64,000 nt of DNA, from positions 1 to 64,000 of the forward strand of contig LNIY01000076.1 in assembly GCA_001449105.1 (NCBI GenBank), written 5' to 3'. Position 1 is the first letter of the stretch, and each line of letters starts with the position of its first letter. Positions 10,140 through 18,598 of this stretch are shown here, one piece after another. Below the pieces are notes generated by a model. The model ran no database searches. It worked only from the letters and a program-made list of their open reading frames with translations, and had not been told where the DNA came from. The stretch comes from Caulobacter vibrioides. GTDB lineage: Bacteria > Pseudomonadota > Alphaproteobacteria > Caulobacterales > Caulobacteraceae. The position numbers were made by a program, and so were the translations under genes.

Positions 10140-11447
10140 CTACACGCTCTTCTTGCCGCGTGGCGAAGTTTTGGCGGGCTTCGTTGTCGCAGTTTTCGCC
10201 TTGGCGGGCGCCTTGGGCTTCGCAGCGGGCTTCGCGGGCTTCTCGGTTGGGGCTTCGGTCGCCTTGACCAGTTCGGGGTTGGCGTTGTTGCGCATCTTCG
10301 CCGGCGCGGGCTTTGCGGCCGGGGCGGCTTTCGGTTTGACCGGAGCCTTGGCGGTCGCCTTCGGCTTGGGCGCGGCCTTCGCGGGAGCCGTCTTGGCGAC
10401 GGGCGGCGCGGGAGCGGGCGCGGGCTTGGCCTTTGCCGGGGCTTTCGCTGCGGCCTTGGGCTTGGCCGGAGCCTTGGCGGCCGGCTTGGCGGCGGGTTCG
10501 GCGACCACGGCCTTGGCCCGGCTGGGGGTCTTGGCCTTGGCCGGGGCGCGGGGCTTGGCCGCCGCCGGTGTGGCGACGGAGGTCGGTTCGGCGGCGGGCG
10601 CTTCAGGCTCGGCCGGGACCGGGGCGGGTTCGGCCTTGGCCTTGGACGGCGGGGCCGAGGACGCCGGGCCCAGGCCCTTTTCCGACAGCCACGACTGAAC
10701 CGCCGCCAGCAGGGCCTCGCTGCCCGGCTCGTCGATCAGCCAGTGGGCGTGGTCGGGATATTCGCGGTAGTCGGCCCCTGCGTACTTGCGGCCGACCAGG
10801 CGCATGTCCTCGACCGGGGTGGTGCGGTCGCGGGCCCCGGCCAGCACCAGCACCGGCACGGTCACCTTGGCGGCGTCGACATGCACGGTGCGCGAAGGGT
10901 CACGGTCGGGATAGGCCAGGTCCTGCAGCACCCGGCCGGAGTCGTAGACGGCCTTGGCGTAGAGGGCGTCGTGGCGAGCCGCGGGCACGGCGTTGACGAC
11001 GCCGAACTTGAAGCCGGTCTTCCACATCTTCACCGGCTTGGGGGCGCCGCCCTGGGTCAGCACGGCGTTGAGGAAGGTGATGATCGGCGACAGCTTGGGC
11101 TTGCCGCGCGCGTCGGCGGGCGAGGCTGGGGCGAACAGCACGATGCCGGCCGCCAGGCCGCTTTCGGCCAGCTTCTGGGCGATCAGCGCGCCCATGGAGT
11201 GGCCGAAGACGATCGGCTTGACCCCGTCGCGGGCCGCCGTCACCGCCGCCGTGGCGCTGAGCTCGGCGACGTAGTCGGCCAGGGACAGGCCTCCCAACTC
11301 CGGCGAGGGCGGTCCGGCCGTTCGCAGGCCAGGCCGGATGGTCGGCGTCTCGACCGCGTAGCCCGCCTTGCGGAAGGCCTCGGCCACGGGGTCCCAGCTG
11401 TCGCCGGCCATGCCGTAGCCATGGATCATCAGGATGGTTCTGCTCAA
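10140..11447 (-). CDS. Alpha/beta hydrolase with a long Lys/Ala/Pro histone-like tail
   Basis: About 435 residues. Residues 1-245 form an alpha/beta hydrolase (ILMIHGYGM, GHSMGALIA near 100, GARDRT, and HAHWL near 230). The remaining ~185 residues are a disordered basic tail of Ala, Lys and Pro (repeats like PAKAPAKPKA) resembling histone H1 or PhaP/PhaM-type tails. There is no ATG at the N-terminus; TTG at 11447 is chosen because GGGAGG lies seven bases before it, while another in-frame TTG lies at 11462. The tail may bind DNA, polyphosphate or another polyanion; that is inference. Confidence 0.82.
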   Translation of the reverse strand: MSRTILMIHGYGMAGDSWDPVAEAFRKAGYAVETPTIRPGLRTAGPPSPELGGLSLADYVAELSATAAVTAARDGVKPIVFGHSMGALIAQKLAESGLAAGIVLFAPASPADARGKPKLSPIITFLNAVLTQGGAPKPVKMWKTGFKFGVVNAVPAARHDALYAKAVYDSGRVLQDLAYPDRDPSRTVHVDAAKVTVPVLVLAGARDRTTPVEDMRLVGRKYAGADYREYPDHAHWLIDEPGSEALLAAVQSWLSEKGLGPASSAPPSKAKAEPAPVPAEPEAPAAEPTSVATPAAAKPRAPAKAKTPSRAKAVVAEPAAKPAAKAPAKPKAAAKAPAKAKPAPAPAPPVAKTAPAKAAPKPKATAKAPVKPKAAPAAKPAPAKMRNNANPELVKATEAPTEKPAKPAAKPKAPAKAKTATTKPAKTSPRGKKSV

Positions 11448-11496
11448 GCCCGCGCCTCCCAAATCCCGTTGGGGATTGGCGCGCGGGCCTTCGGTG

Positions 11497-11988
11497 TCAG
11501 GCGACGCGCGTGAACCCCGAGAAAGCGGCGACCATCTGTTCGTAGACGCCGCGCTTGAAGGGTACGATCAGTTCGGGCGTTTCGTCGAGAGCGCCCCAAC
11601 GCCAGGCGTCGAACTCGACCTCGCCGTGGGCGGCCAGGTCGATCTCGCTTTCGTCGCCGGTGAAGCGGAAGGCGAACCACACCTGCTTCTGGCCCAGGTA
11701 CCCGCGGGCCCGCTTGGAGCCCATGAAGTCGGCCGGATAGTCGTAGGTCAGCCATCCCTCGGTGCGGCCGATCAGGTCGGCGGACTTCACGCCGGTCTCC
11801 TCGTAGAGCTCCCGGCGGGCGGCGGCTTCCAGGTCCTCGCCGTCGTCGACGCCGCCCTGCGGCAGCTGCCAGTTGTAGGGCGGCGCCTGCTTGTGGCGCA
11901 TGCCCAGCCAGACGCGGCCGTCGGTGGGATGGAAGAGGGCGACGCCCACGTTCGGGCGGTAGAGCGAAAGGTCGTTTTCGGCGGTCAT
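11497..11988 (-). CDS. rppH: RNA pyrophosphohydrolase (Nudix)
   Basis: 163 residues. Nudix hydrolase that removes pyrophosphate from the 5' end of RNA or cleaves dinucleoside polyphosphates. Seen: YRPNVGVALF at the N-terminus, WQLPQGGVDDGED leading into the Nudix helix RELYEETG near 55-62, and the family's C-terminal FKRGVYEQMV. The ATG at 11988 overlaps the TGA of the upstream deacetylase gene (ATGA), so the two are co-transcribed. Confidence 0.93.
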   Translation of the reverse strand: MTAENDLSLYRPNVGVALFHPTDGRVWLGMRHKQAPPYNWQLPQGGVDDGEDLEAAARRELYEETGVKSADLIGRTEGWLTYDYPADFMGSKRARGYLGQKQVWFAFRFTGDESEIDLAAHGEVEFDAWRWGALDETPELIVPFKRGVYEQMVAAFSGFTRVA

Positions 11989-13163
11989 CGCTTGGCGATA
12001 GCCGAAGCCGGCGCCAGTTGCACGCCCCGCGCGCTCAGGCCGCCGGCCCAGTTGCGCACCTGGCTGATCGTCACCGGATAGGCGAAACCGACGCCCAGCG
12101 ACTGGCCGCGCGCGCTGGCGCCGGATTCCAGGGCCCGCAGCTGGCCTTCGATGGCCTCGGCCGACAGGTCGTCGTCGATGCCGCGCTCGGCCGAGGCACG
12201 GGGGATCGGGCCGCCGCGACGGGCGGCCGCGCCGTCGTCGACGAAGGCCAGGCCCCGGGCCTTCAGCGCCGTGGTGAAGGTGGCCATGGCCGGGTCGGAG
12301 TCGAGGAACTTCGAGCCCAGGTAGTTGGTCAGGCCGAAATAGCCGGTGGCCCGCGACATCAGCCATTCCAGCTTGCGCACCGTCTCGTCGGGGCGGTTGG
12401 CGGCGATCAGGGTGTAGGGGCCGGGGTCGTTGGCCGGATAGTCGTTGGGTTCCATCGGCGTCTCGAGCAGCACCTCGTGGCCGTGCGAGCGGGCCAGGTC
12501 GATCCAGCCCTGCAGCCCTTCGGCGTAAGGGGCGAACGACAGGGTGATCTCGGGCGGCAGGGTCTCGATGGCGGCGCGAGTGGTCTGGGCGTTGAGGCCC
12601 AGACCGCCGATCACCAGGGCCACGCGCGGGCGGCCGTCGGGGGTGAACGGGCGGGCATAGGCCTCGGCGACGGTGCGGCCGTCCGGCGCGATCACCGGCA
12701 GCGGGCCGCCGCCGGGGCCGGGGGCCGACAGGCCGGGCAGCGGAGCCTGGACCAGTGCGCCGCCCGATTGCACGGGCGCGGCGGCCAGGTCGGTGAAGGC
12801 TTCGGCGGAATCCTCGGTGGCGGCCTGGCGGGCGAACGGATGGTCCGAAAGGTCCATCTGGCCGGGCAGCAGCGGGGCTTCCTCGGCGCCTTCCGGCGTC
12901 AGGGCCTCGCGCCAGCCGTCGGGCGCGCCCTTGGTGGCGCCGATCTCCGACAGCGACAGGCGGATGACCGGAGCCCCGGCCTTGGGATCGCCGGTGATCA
13001 GCACCAGGACGGCCAGGCTCAGCAGGAACAGGAAGGCCGCGGCGCTGGCGCCGATATAGGGATTGGCCGCGGCCGCCAGCAGGCGCGCGCGCAGGTCTCC
13101 GCCATCGGCGGGTTCGGGCGCGGCGGCGGCATAGGCGGGCTTGCGGGAAAACACGGCGGCCAT
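11985..13163 (-). CDS. Divergent polysaccharide deacetylase family protein (YibQ-like)
   Basis: 392 residues. A short cytoplasmic N-terminus, one membrane helix near 45-65, and a linker precede a C-terminal NodB-like barrel from about residue 175: VALVIGGLGL, EITLSFAPYA, EVLLETPMEP and TGYFGLTNYLGSKF are hallmarks of the divergent (YibQ, DUF610) branch. It is probably periplasmic and membrane-anchored; its role in envelope carbohydrate metabolism is inferred from the fold. In alphaproteobacteria it commonly sits between ctpA/envC and rppH, as here. Confidence 0.9.
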   Translation of the reverse strand: MAAVFSRKPAYAAAAPEPADGGDLRARLLAAAANPYIGASAAAFLFLLSLAVLVLITGDPKAGAPVIRLSLSEIGATKGAPDGWREALTPEGAEEAPLLPGQMDLSDHPFARQAATEDSAEAFTDLAAAPVQSGGALVQAPLPGLSAPGPGGGPLPVIAPDGRTVAEAYARPFTPDGRPRVALVIGGLGLNAQTTRAAIETLPPEITLSFAPYAEGLQGWIDLARSHGHEVLLETPMEPNDYPANDPGPYTLIAANRPDETVRKLEWLMSRATGYFGLTNYLGSKFLDSDPAMATFTTALKARGLAFVDDGAAARRGGPIPRASAERGIDDDLSAEAIEGQLRALESGASARGQSLGVGFAYPVTISQVRNWAGGLSARGVQLAPASAIAKR

Positions 13164-13362
13164 GGGATGGGCTTAGCGGGCAAGCCGCCAAGATATGGTT
13201 AACGGGGTTCGCCCAAGCCTGCGGCGAAATGGCGATCCGCTGCTTTTTGCAGCCGACCACGGCGCGGAAATGACCGCCAGGCGATGTCTGTCATGAAAAG
13301 TGTGGCCAAGCCGTTTCGCGGGTCGATCCTCAGGCGCAAGCTTCTCGTGAGGAGACCTCGCC

Positions 13363-13506
13363 ATGAGCCTGACCGAGCTGTCCCGCTTCTCCGATCCCGC
13401 CGACGCGCAAGACCGCGCCGTGTGCCTGGCCGCCGTGCTGCGGGCGGGCGCAGGCTTGGCCGCGGGGCTGATGGTGGTGATCCTGGTGGCCCTGGGCCTG
13501 GGCTGA
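13363..13506 (+). CDS. 47-residue single-pass membrane protein
   Basis: The ATG at 13363 is preceded by GTGAGGAGACC, a good ribosome site. The product is a 25-residue polar N-terminus with SDPADAQDRAV and one hydrophobic C-terminal helix (residues 28-47, ending VALGLG). It stands alone on the plus strand between minus-strand genes; codon use fits the chromosome. Unknown function; such small membrane proteins are often missed. Confidence 0.6.
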   Translation: MSLTELSRFSDPADAQDRAVCLAAVLRAGAGLAAGLMVVILVALGLG

Positions 13507-13509
13507 TGT

Positions 13510-13980
13510 TCAGCGCGGCGGCTTGAACACGCAGCAGGCTTCGATCATCGCCGGGCCGTGATAGGCCGGCAGCGCCGCGAAGCCCGATCCGCTGCGGATG
13601 TAGGTGATGTCGGTCTCGGCGCGGCCGGGACCAGCTTGGCCCAATACCAGGAAGTAGTAGGTCTTTTCCGGTTCGATCAGGATCGACACCTCGGCGTTGG
13701 ACTGGGTCGCCAGCAGCGGCCAGCCCAGCTTAAGCCGATGAGCGCCGGCCTCGAGCTTGACGGCCGTGAAGTCGCGCTGGCTAAGGCTGGCGACGGCGCG
13801 TCCGTCGATCTTCACCGTGGCGGGAAAGAGGGTTGGCTCGGCATAGGCGCGGATCAGGAAAACATTGGCGTCGGCAGCGGGTTGCGATGCCGGGGCCGTG
13901 TGCGCCTTGTCCTGGGAACGGGCCGTTGTGGCTGGCAGTGCGGCGAGCGCGACGAGCAGGGCGATGGCGCGAATGGTCAT
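13510..13980 (-). CDS. DUF2846-type secreted protein
   Basis: 156 residues from the ATG at 13980; a TTG at 13998 would lengthen the leader by six residues. Signal peptide (AIALLVALAALPATTARS), then FLIRAYAEPTLFPATVKIDGRAV, which is the start of a DUF2846-like beta domain, ending with a YTYI-type strand and a Cys-Cys near the C-terminus (EACCVF). Probably periplasmic. It lies downstream of ctpA behind a large hairpin and is likely separately transcribed. Confidence 0.7.
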   Translation of the reverse strand: MTIRAIALLVALAALPATTARSQDKAHTAPASQPAADANVFLIRAYAEPTLFPATVKIDGRAVASLSQRDFTAVKLEAGAHRLKLGWPLLATQSNAEVSILIEPEKTYYFLVLGQAGPGRAETDITYIRSGSGFAALPAYHGPAMIEACCVFKPPR

Positions 13981-14055
13981 GGCGGTCCGGAGAGACAAGC
14001 TTTGCCGCTATCCTAGGTCGGGCTTCGGCGTGGCTCAACACCGGCGTGCGGCGGT

Positions 14056-14095
14056 CGTGAAGAGGCCGCGCGCGCCTGCGAGCGGCCTCTTCACG
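14056..14095 (-). terminator. Long hairpin downstream of ctpA
   Basis: 14-bp perfect arms (14056-14069 and 14082-14095) with a 12-base loop lie 18 bp after the ctpA stop. There is no T-run, so it may end transcription with Rho or stabilise the mRNA 3' end. Confidence 0.5.
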
Positions 14096-14112
14096 ACGGG
14101 GCGCTGGCGTCC

Positions 14113-15504
14113 CTACTTCTTCTCGACCGGGGGCTTGCCGCCGGCCGAGGCGGCCTTGGCGGTGACCTCGGCGATCTTCGGCTGCGGCTTGGGCAGCTTC
14201 GGCACGGCCTCGACCGAGCCGGCCTTCAGCACGGCCAGCGCTCGCGACAGCTGGAAGTCGTCCTTCTTCTCGTCGAAGCCGGCGGGCGGCGCCTCGGCGG
14301 GAATGTGGGCGCCCTTGCGGGTCTTGCCCTCGTCGGCGTTGAGCGCGTTCTTGAAGCTGGCCTCGCTGAACCACACGCGGTTGGCGATGTCCTGGGCCTG
14401 GTCCTTGGTCTGGGCCACTTCCAGGTCGGGCTCGATGCCGGTCTTCTGGATCGAGCGGCCCGACGGGGTGAAGTAGCGGGCCGTGGTCAGCTTCAGGGCG
14501 CCGTCGGCCCCGCCGCGCAGCGGGATCACGGTCTGCACCGAGCCCTTGCCGAAGCTGGTGATGCCGACGAGTTCGGCGCGGTGGCGGTCCTGCAGGGCGC
14601 CGGCGACGATTTCAGCCGCCGAGGCCGAGCCCTGGTTGATCAGCACCACCATCGGCAGGCCGTTGAGGATGTCGCCCGGGGTGGCGTTCAGGCGCCGGAT
14701 GTCGCGCGGATTGCGGCCGCGCTGGCTGACGACCTCGCCGCCTTCCAGGAAGAGGTCGGCCACGCCGCCCGCCTGGTCGAGCAGGCCGCCCGGGTTGTTG
14801 CGCAGGTCGAACACCAGGCCCTTCATGTGCGGGTTCTTGGCCTGCAGGTCCTTGATGGAGGCGGCCAGGGCGTCGGTCGACTTCTCGTTGAAGCCGGGCA
14901 GGCGCACGTAGCCGTAGTCGCCCTCCATGCGGGCGATGGCGGCCTTGGGCTTGATGACCTCGCGCACCAGCTTGACGTCGAACGGGTCGGTCTTCTCGCG
15001 GGCGATGGTGATGGTCACCGTCTCGCCGGCCGGACCGCGCATCTGCTTGACGGCTTCGTTGACCGTCAGGCCCAGCACCGACTGGCCGTTGACGGCGGTG
15101 ATGTAGTCGCCGGCCTGGACGCCGGCCCGCGCGGCGGGCGTGCCGTCCATCGGCGAGATGACCTTGACCACGCCTTCTTCGCTGGTGACCTCGATGCCCA
15201 GGCCGCCGTATTCACCGCGGGTGGTGTCCTGCATGTCCTCGAAGCTGTCGGGCGACAGATAGCCCGAGTGCGGGTCGAGGCTGGTCAGCATGCCGTCGAG
15301 GGCGGCCTCGATCAGCTTCTTGTCGTCGACCTCGGTGACGTACTGGTCCTCGACGGTGGCGAGCACGTCGCCGAACAGTTCGAGCAGCTTGTAGGTCTTG
15401 GCCTTCTGCGAGGGGATGGTCGCTTGGGCGATGGGGCTGACGTAGGCCATGGTCCCCGCGCCGAGGACGAAGGCCGAAACACCGATGAGCAGGTACTTGC
15501 GCAT
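14113..15504 (-). CDS. ctpA: S41-family carboxyl-terminal processing peptidase
   Basis: 463 residues. Signal/anchor helix at 1-28; tail-specific protease N-domain; PDZ domain near 95-175 (GGLGIEVTSEEGVVKVISPM and the ligand loop); S41 protease core with the catalytic serine in NQGSASAAEI near 295 and lysine in SFGKGSVQT near 320. It acts in the periplasm, cutting proteins from the C-terminus, and is often linked to peptidoglycan enzymes. It has an acidic/Lys-rich C-terminal tail. It is followed in the same direction by the DUF2846 and deacetylase genes and preceded by the EnvC-like gene. Confidence 0.93.
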   Translation of the reverse strand: MRKYLLIGVSAFVLGAGTMAYVSPIAQATIPSQKAKTYKLLELFGDVLATVEDQYVTEVDDKKLIEAALDGMLTSLDPHSGYLSPDSFEDMQDTTRGEYGGLGIEVTSEEGVVKVISPMDGTPAARAGVQAGDYITAVNGQSVLGLTVNEAVKQMRGPAGETVTITIAREKTDPFDVKLVREVIKPKAAIARMEGDYGYVRLPGFNEKSTDALAASIKDLQAKNPHMKGLVFDLRNNPGGLLDQAGGVADLFLEGGEVVSQRGRNPRDIRRLNATPGDILNGLPMVVLINQGSASAAEIVAGALQDRHRAELVGITSFGKGSVQTVIPLRGGADGALKLTTARYFTPSGRSIQKTGIEPDLEVAQTKDQAQDIANRVWFSEASFKNALNADEGKTRKGAHIPAEAPPAGFDEKKDDFQLSRALAVLKAGSVEAVPKLPKPQPKIAEVTAKAASAGGKPPVEKK

Positions 15505-15645
15505 AAGGCCAGAATGGCTCCCTGGCGGCGCGGACGCCGCGTTCGATACTCAAGCGGCGCGAACGCCGCCGCTTATACTCCGGCCCCGTCCATCCCCGAC
15601 GCGGGCCGCGTCATGATGAACGCCCATCATTGCTGAAAAAGTCGT

Positions 15646-16692
15646 CTACCGCGACTCCTGCTTCAGCCAGCGCCCCGGATCGGCCGGAACGCCATTCTCA
15701 CGCACCTCAAGATAGAGCTCCGGCTCCAAAGGTCCACGGTCCGTCATGCGTCCGAGAGCGGCGCCGGCTGCGACCGATTGTCCGGGCGCCACCGAAACAT
15801 CGGCCAGGCCTGCCATGACCAGATGGTAGGCGCCCTGGGCGCGGACGATCACCACCATGTCCCAGCCGTTCAGCGGACCGGCGTACTCGACGACGCCGGG
15901 GGCGGGGCTGCCGACGCTCTGGCCCTTGGCGGTGCGGATCGACAGGCCCTCGGCCTTGCCGCCGACGGGCAGGGCGTCGCCATAGCGGCGGACGATATCG
16001 CCGGGGGCGGGCGCCCGCAGCGCCAGCGGTCCGGTGGCGCCGCCGGTCGCCAGGCCGTCGGTCAGGGCGCCGAGGGTCTGGCGTTCCTGGTCGGCGGCGA
16101 TGGCGTCCTGGGCGTAGGCGCGCTCCAGCCGGGTCTTCTCGACGATCATCCGCTCCAGCTCGCCGCGGCGGTCGGCCATGGCGCTCTCGGCGGTGAACAG
16201 CTGCTCGGAGGCGGCGGCGGCTTCGCGGCGCAGGGCTCCGACGGCGCGGGCCTGGCGGGCGTAGGCGTCGGCGCGGGCCTGCAGGTCCGGCGTCATGGCG
16301 CGGATCAGGATCGCCGCCCGCACCGCGTCGCGGGCGTCGCCCGGATTGACCAGTAGGGCCGGCGGCGGGTTGCGGCGGAAGAGTTGCAAGGCGCTGAGCA
16401 GGCGGGCCAGCTGCCCGCGATCGCGGCCCAGTTCGCCGATCAGGGCCGACTCCCGCCGGTGCAGGGTCTCCAGCCGGGCGCGCTTGACGTCGACGTCGGC
16501 CCCGGCCGAGACCTGCTGCTGGTTCAGCCGGTTCAGCTCGGCCCGCAGGTCCTCGATCTCGCGGCGGGTGTCGGCGGCCTGCTGCAGGTCGCGCGTGCGC
16601 TGGTCGCCGATCTGCTGCGCGACGACGGCTCCCGCTCCGGCGAGGAGCAGGGCGCAGGCGCTGACGGCGAGGATCGCGGGGCGAGACGGCAT
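15646..16692 (-). CDS. EnvC-like murein hydrolase activator (degenerate M23)
   Basis: 348 residues from the ATG at 16692. Signal peptide, then a long coiled coil (about 25-225) with Gln/Arg/Glu heptads, then a C-terminal LytM/M23 domain (GDIVRRYGDALPVGGKAEG, APGVVEYAGPLNGWDMVVIV, ELYLEVRENG). The usual zinc ligands appear to be missing (no HxH), as in EnvC, which activates amidases rather than cutting murein. It probably works at the division site with an AmiC-type amidase. It lies upstream of ctpA and downstream of rlmH. Confidence 0.88.
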   Translation of the reverse strand: MPSRPAILAVSACALLLAGAGAVVAQQIGDQRTRDLQQAADTRREIEDLRAELNRLNQQQVSAGADVDVKRARLETLHRRESALIGELGRDRGQLARLLSALQLFRRNPPPALLVNPGDARDAVRAAILIRAMTPDLQARADAYARQARAVGALRREAAAASEQLFTAESAMADRRGELERMIVEKTRLERAYAQDAIAADQERQTLGALTDGLATGGATGPLALRAPAPGDIVRRYGDALPVGGKAEGLSIRTAKGQSVGSPAPGVVEYAGPLNGWDMVVIVRAQGAYHLVMAGLADVSVAPGQSVAAGAALGRMTDRGPLEPELYLEVRENGVPADPGRWLKQESR

Positions 16693-16740
16693 TGCGTCCC
16701 TATCTGCCTGAGGACGCGGCGGTTTCAAAGGCGGAGCCGC

Positions 16741-17205
16741 TCAATCGCGGTGATAGGGCGAGCCGCCCAGGATGGTGGCGGCGCGGTAGATCTGTTCGGC
16801 CAGCATGGCGCGGGCCAGGGCGTGGGGCCAGGTCTGGGGACCGAAGGCCAGCAGTTCGTTGGCTTGCGAAAGGATCGACGGATCCAGCCCGTCGGCGCCG
16901 CCGATCAGGAACACGATCCGGCGCTGGCCGTCGTCGCGCAGCCGCTCCAGCCGCCCGGCGAAGGCCCGCGAGGTGTGGACCTTGCCGTGCTCGTCGCAGG
17001 CGACGACGTAGGCGCCCTCCAGGTGAGGACGCAGCACCTCGGCCTCGGCGGCCTTGCCCGGCTTGCGGGCCTCGACCTCGAGGATCTCGACGGGGCCCAG
17101 CGCCAGGGCGCGGCCGGACGCGGTGGCGCGGGACGCGTAGTCCAGCGCCAGCTGCGCCTCGACCATGCGGCCGAGCTTCCCGACGGTGAGGATGGTGATC
17201 TTCAT
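16741..17205 (-). CDS. rlmH: 23S rRNA (pseudouridine-1915-N3)-methyltransferase
   Basis: 154 residues, full length for this SPOUT-fold enzyme, which methylates pseudouridine 1915 in helix 69 of 23S rRNA on the assembled 70S ribosome. Seen: KITILTVGKLGR at the start, the SAM-binding knot IVFLIGGADGLDP near 105, and the C-terminal LARAMLAEQIYRA with the final SPYHRD, essential in the family. Operon context with rsfS and nadD is conserved in alphaproteobacteria. Confidence 0.96.
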   Translation of the reverse strand: MKITILTVGKLGRMVEAQLALDYASRATASGRALALGPVEILEVEARKPGKAAEAEVLRPHLEGAYVVACDEHGKVHTSRAFAGRLERLRDDGQRRIVFLIGGADGLDPSILSQANELLAFGPQTWPHALARAMLAEQIYRAATILGGSPYHRD

Positions 17206-17230
17206 TTTGGGGAGAGCGTGCGTTGAAACC

Positions 17231-17312
17231 CTCGTCTTTCGACAAGCTCAGGACGAGGGTTTCAAGAGCATGGCCTTGGACCTCACCCTGAGCTTGGAAG
17301 CTTGCCCGCGCG
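17231..17312. repeat. Palindromic repeat, family D
   Basis: CTCGTCTTTCGACAAGCTCA followed by GGACGAGG forms a hairpin with CTCGTC/GACGAG arms; a second, degraded half (CCTCACCCTGAGCTTGG) follows. A related copy lies at 31499. It separates rlmH from rsfS. Confidence 0.7.
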
Positions 17313-17348
17313 GGGCGCGTCCCGAGGGGGCGAGGTCGCTTGGCGCTG

Positions 17349-17789
17349 TCAGTTCGACGACGCGGTCGGCATCCGGTGCGGAGCGTCGACGGCCCAGATC
17401 TTCTCGATGTTGTAGAAGCTGCGCACTTCGGGGCGGAACAGGTGAACGACGACGTCGCCGGCGTCGATCAGCACCCAGTCGCAGTGCGGCAGGCCTTCGA
17501 CCCGGGCCTTGCCCAGGCCATGGTCCTTCAGCGCGCGCAGCACGTGGTCGGCGAGAGCGCCGACGTGACGATGCGAGCGGCCCGAAGCCACGATCAGGCT
17601 GTCGGCCACGGAGCTCTTGTCCGTCAGGTCGATGTGGACGATGTCCTGGGCCTTGTCGTCGTCGAGGCGGTCCAGGATCAGGCGCTCGAGCGCCTTGATG
17701 TTCAGGTCCGTACTGAGCGTCGGATTTTCAGTCGAGGATTCGGCCTTGGCCGTTCCCTCGTGCGCCGTCGGCGCGGGGTCGCTACGCAG
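17349..17789 (-). CDS. rsfS: Ribosome silencing factor RsfS, probable CTG start
   Basis: About 146 residues. RsfS binds ribosomal protein uL14 and blocks subunit joining when nutrients are short. The conserved domain starts near residue 27 (LNIKALERLILDRLDDDKAQ), with VASGRSHRHVGALADHV and WVLIDAGDVVVHLF following. No ATG or GTG lies upstream of the domain; the only in-domain ATG (17609) would delete the first third. A perfect AAGGAG at 17802-17797 sits seven bases before CTG 17789, making CTG the best start. An ATT at 17795 is too close to the ribosome site. Confidence 0.88.
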   Translation of the reverse strand: MRSDPAPTAHEGTAKAESSTENPTLSTDLNIKALERLILDRLDDDKAQDIVHIDLTDKSSVADSLIVASGRSHRHVGALADHVLRALKDHGLGKARVEGLPHCDWVLIDAGDVVVHLFRPEVRSFYNIEKIWAVDAPHRMPTASSN

Positions 17790-17911
17790 CGGAATGCTCC
17801 TTATTGGCTTCGCGCAAAGCCCCTCTTAGCACGGAAAGACTCGAAACGTGAGGGGGATCGTGGTCGCAGGCGGCGAGCGGGTTATTGTGCGGCGTTTTCG
17901 CGGGGGAAAGA

Positions 17912-18598
17912 ATGCGGCGCGCAGGTAGGTCGGCAACGTGGTGGATCGGTGTCCTGGCGGCGTTGGGGCCCGCGGCCGCACTGGCGGCCGAGGCGTCGCT
18001 GACCCTGAAGGCCGCCAAAGAGCTGACGCCGGCGGAGATCCTCGCCCGCGCCTTCGCCATGGCCGTGGGCGAGGCGCCGTCGGCGCGGATCGAGGACGGC
18101 CTGCCCTACGACCGGGCGCTCCAGCAGGTGAGGACCCTGGTGGCGCCCCGTCGGATTTCCGACCGTGTTTGCCGCGGGCAAAACCTCAGTTTCCTGTTCA
18201 GGCCTGCAAGCCCCGGTGAGGCGCGCGTCTTTTCCGATCCGCCGTCCGTCGTCGACCGGCTTGAGGTGAGCAACTACTACCTGACCGTTCCGCTCGGCCG
18301 ATCCGATTGCGCGGGGGGCGCTGGGGTGTTCAAGGCCTCGTCGGAGGCCGTGGCCGCCCGTGCTGTCCATCGACTGGAGGCGCTGCTCGCCGCGCCCGAA
18401 GGCTGGCGGTTCAGTTGCGTTCAGCCCGGCTGCGATCTTTCCAAGGTGCGTATCGAGGATCTGCGCGACGTCGGAGGCGTCGAGGACGGGGAGCTGAGCT
18501 TGGGCGGAGAGATGGCCGGCCGCGTCGGCTGGCGGATCTCGCTGTCGGGCCAGGACGATGTCGCCACCTTGTGGACCGGGCCGATCGCGCCGAACTAG
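17912..18598 (+). CDS. Secreted hypothetical protein
   Basis: 228 residues from the ATG at 17912, which has GGGGGAAAG immediately upstream. Signal peptide about 1-25 (ending AALAAEA). The mature protein contains four cysteines (DRVCRGQN, SDCAGG, FSCVQPGCDL) that could form disulfides, consistent with the periplasm. No family recognised. Its TAG stop shares bases with the TAG of nadD on the other strand (CTAG at 18595-18598), so the two genes converge with overlapping stop codons. Confidence 0.7.
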   Translation: MRRAGRSATWWIGVLAALGPAAALAAEASLTLKAAKELTPAEILARAFAMAVGEAPSARIEDGLPYDRALQQVRTLVAPRRISDRVCRGQNLSFLFRPASPGEARVFSDPPSVVDRLEVSNYYLTVPLGRSDCAGGAGVFKASSEAVAARAVHRLEALLAAPEGWRFSCVQPGCDLSKVRIEDLRDVGGVEDGELSLGGEMAGRVGWRISLSGQDDVATLWTGPIAPN

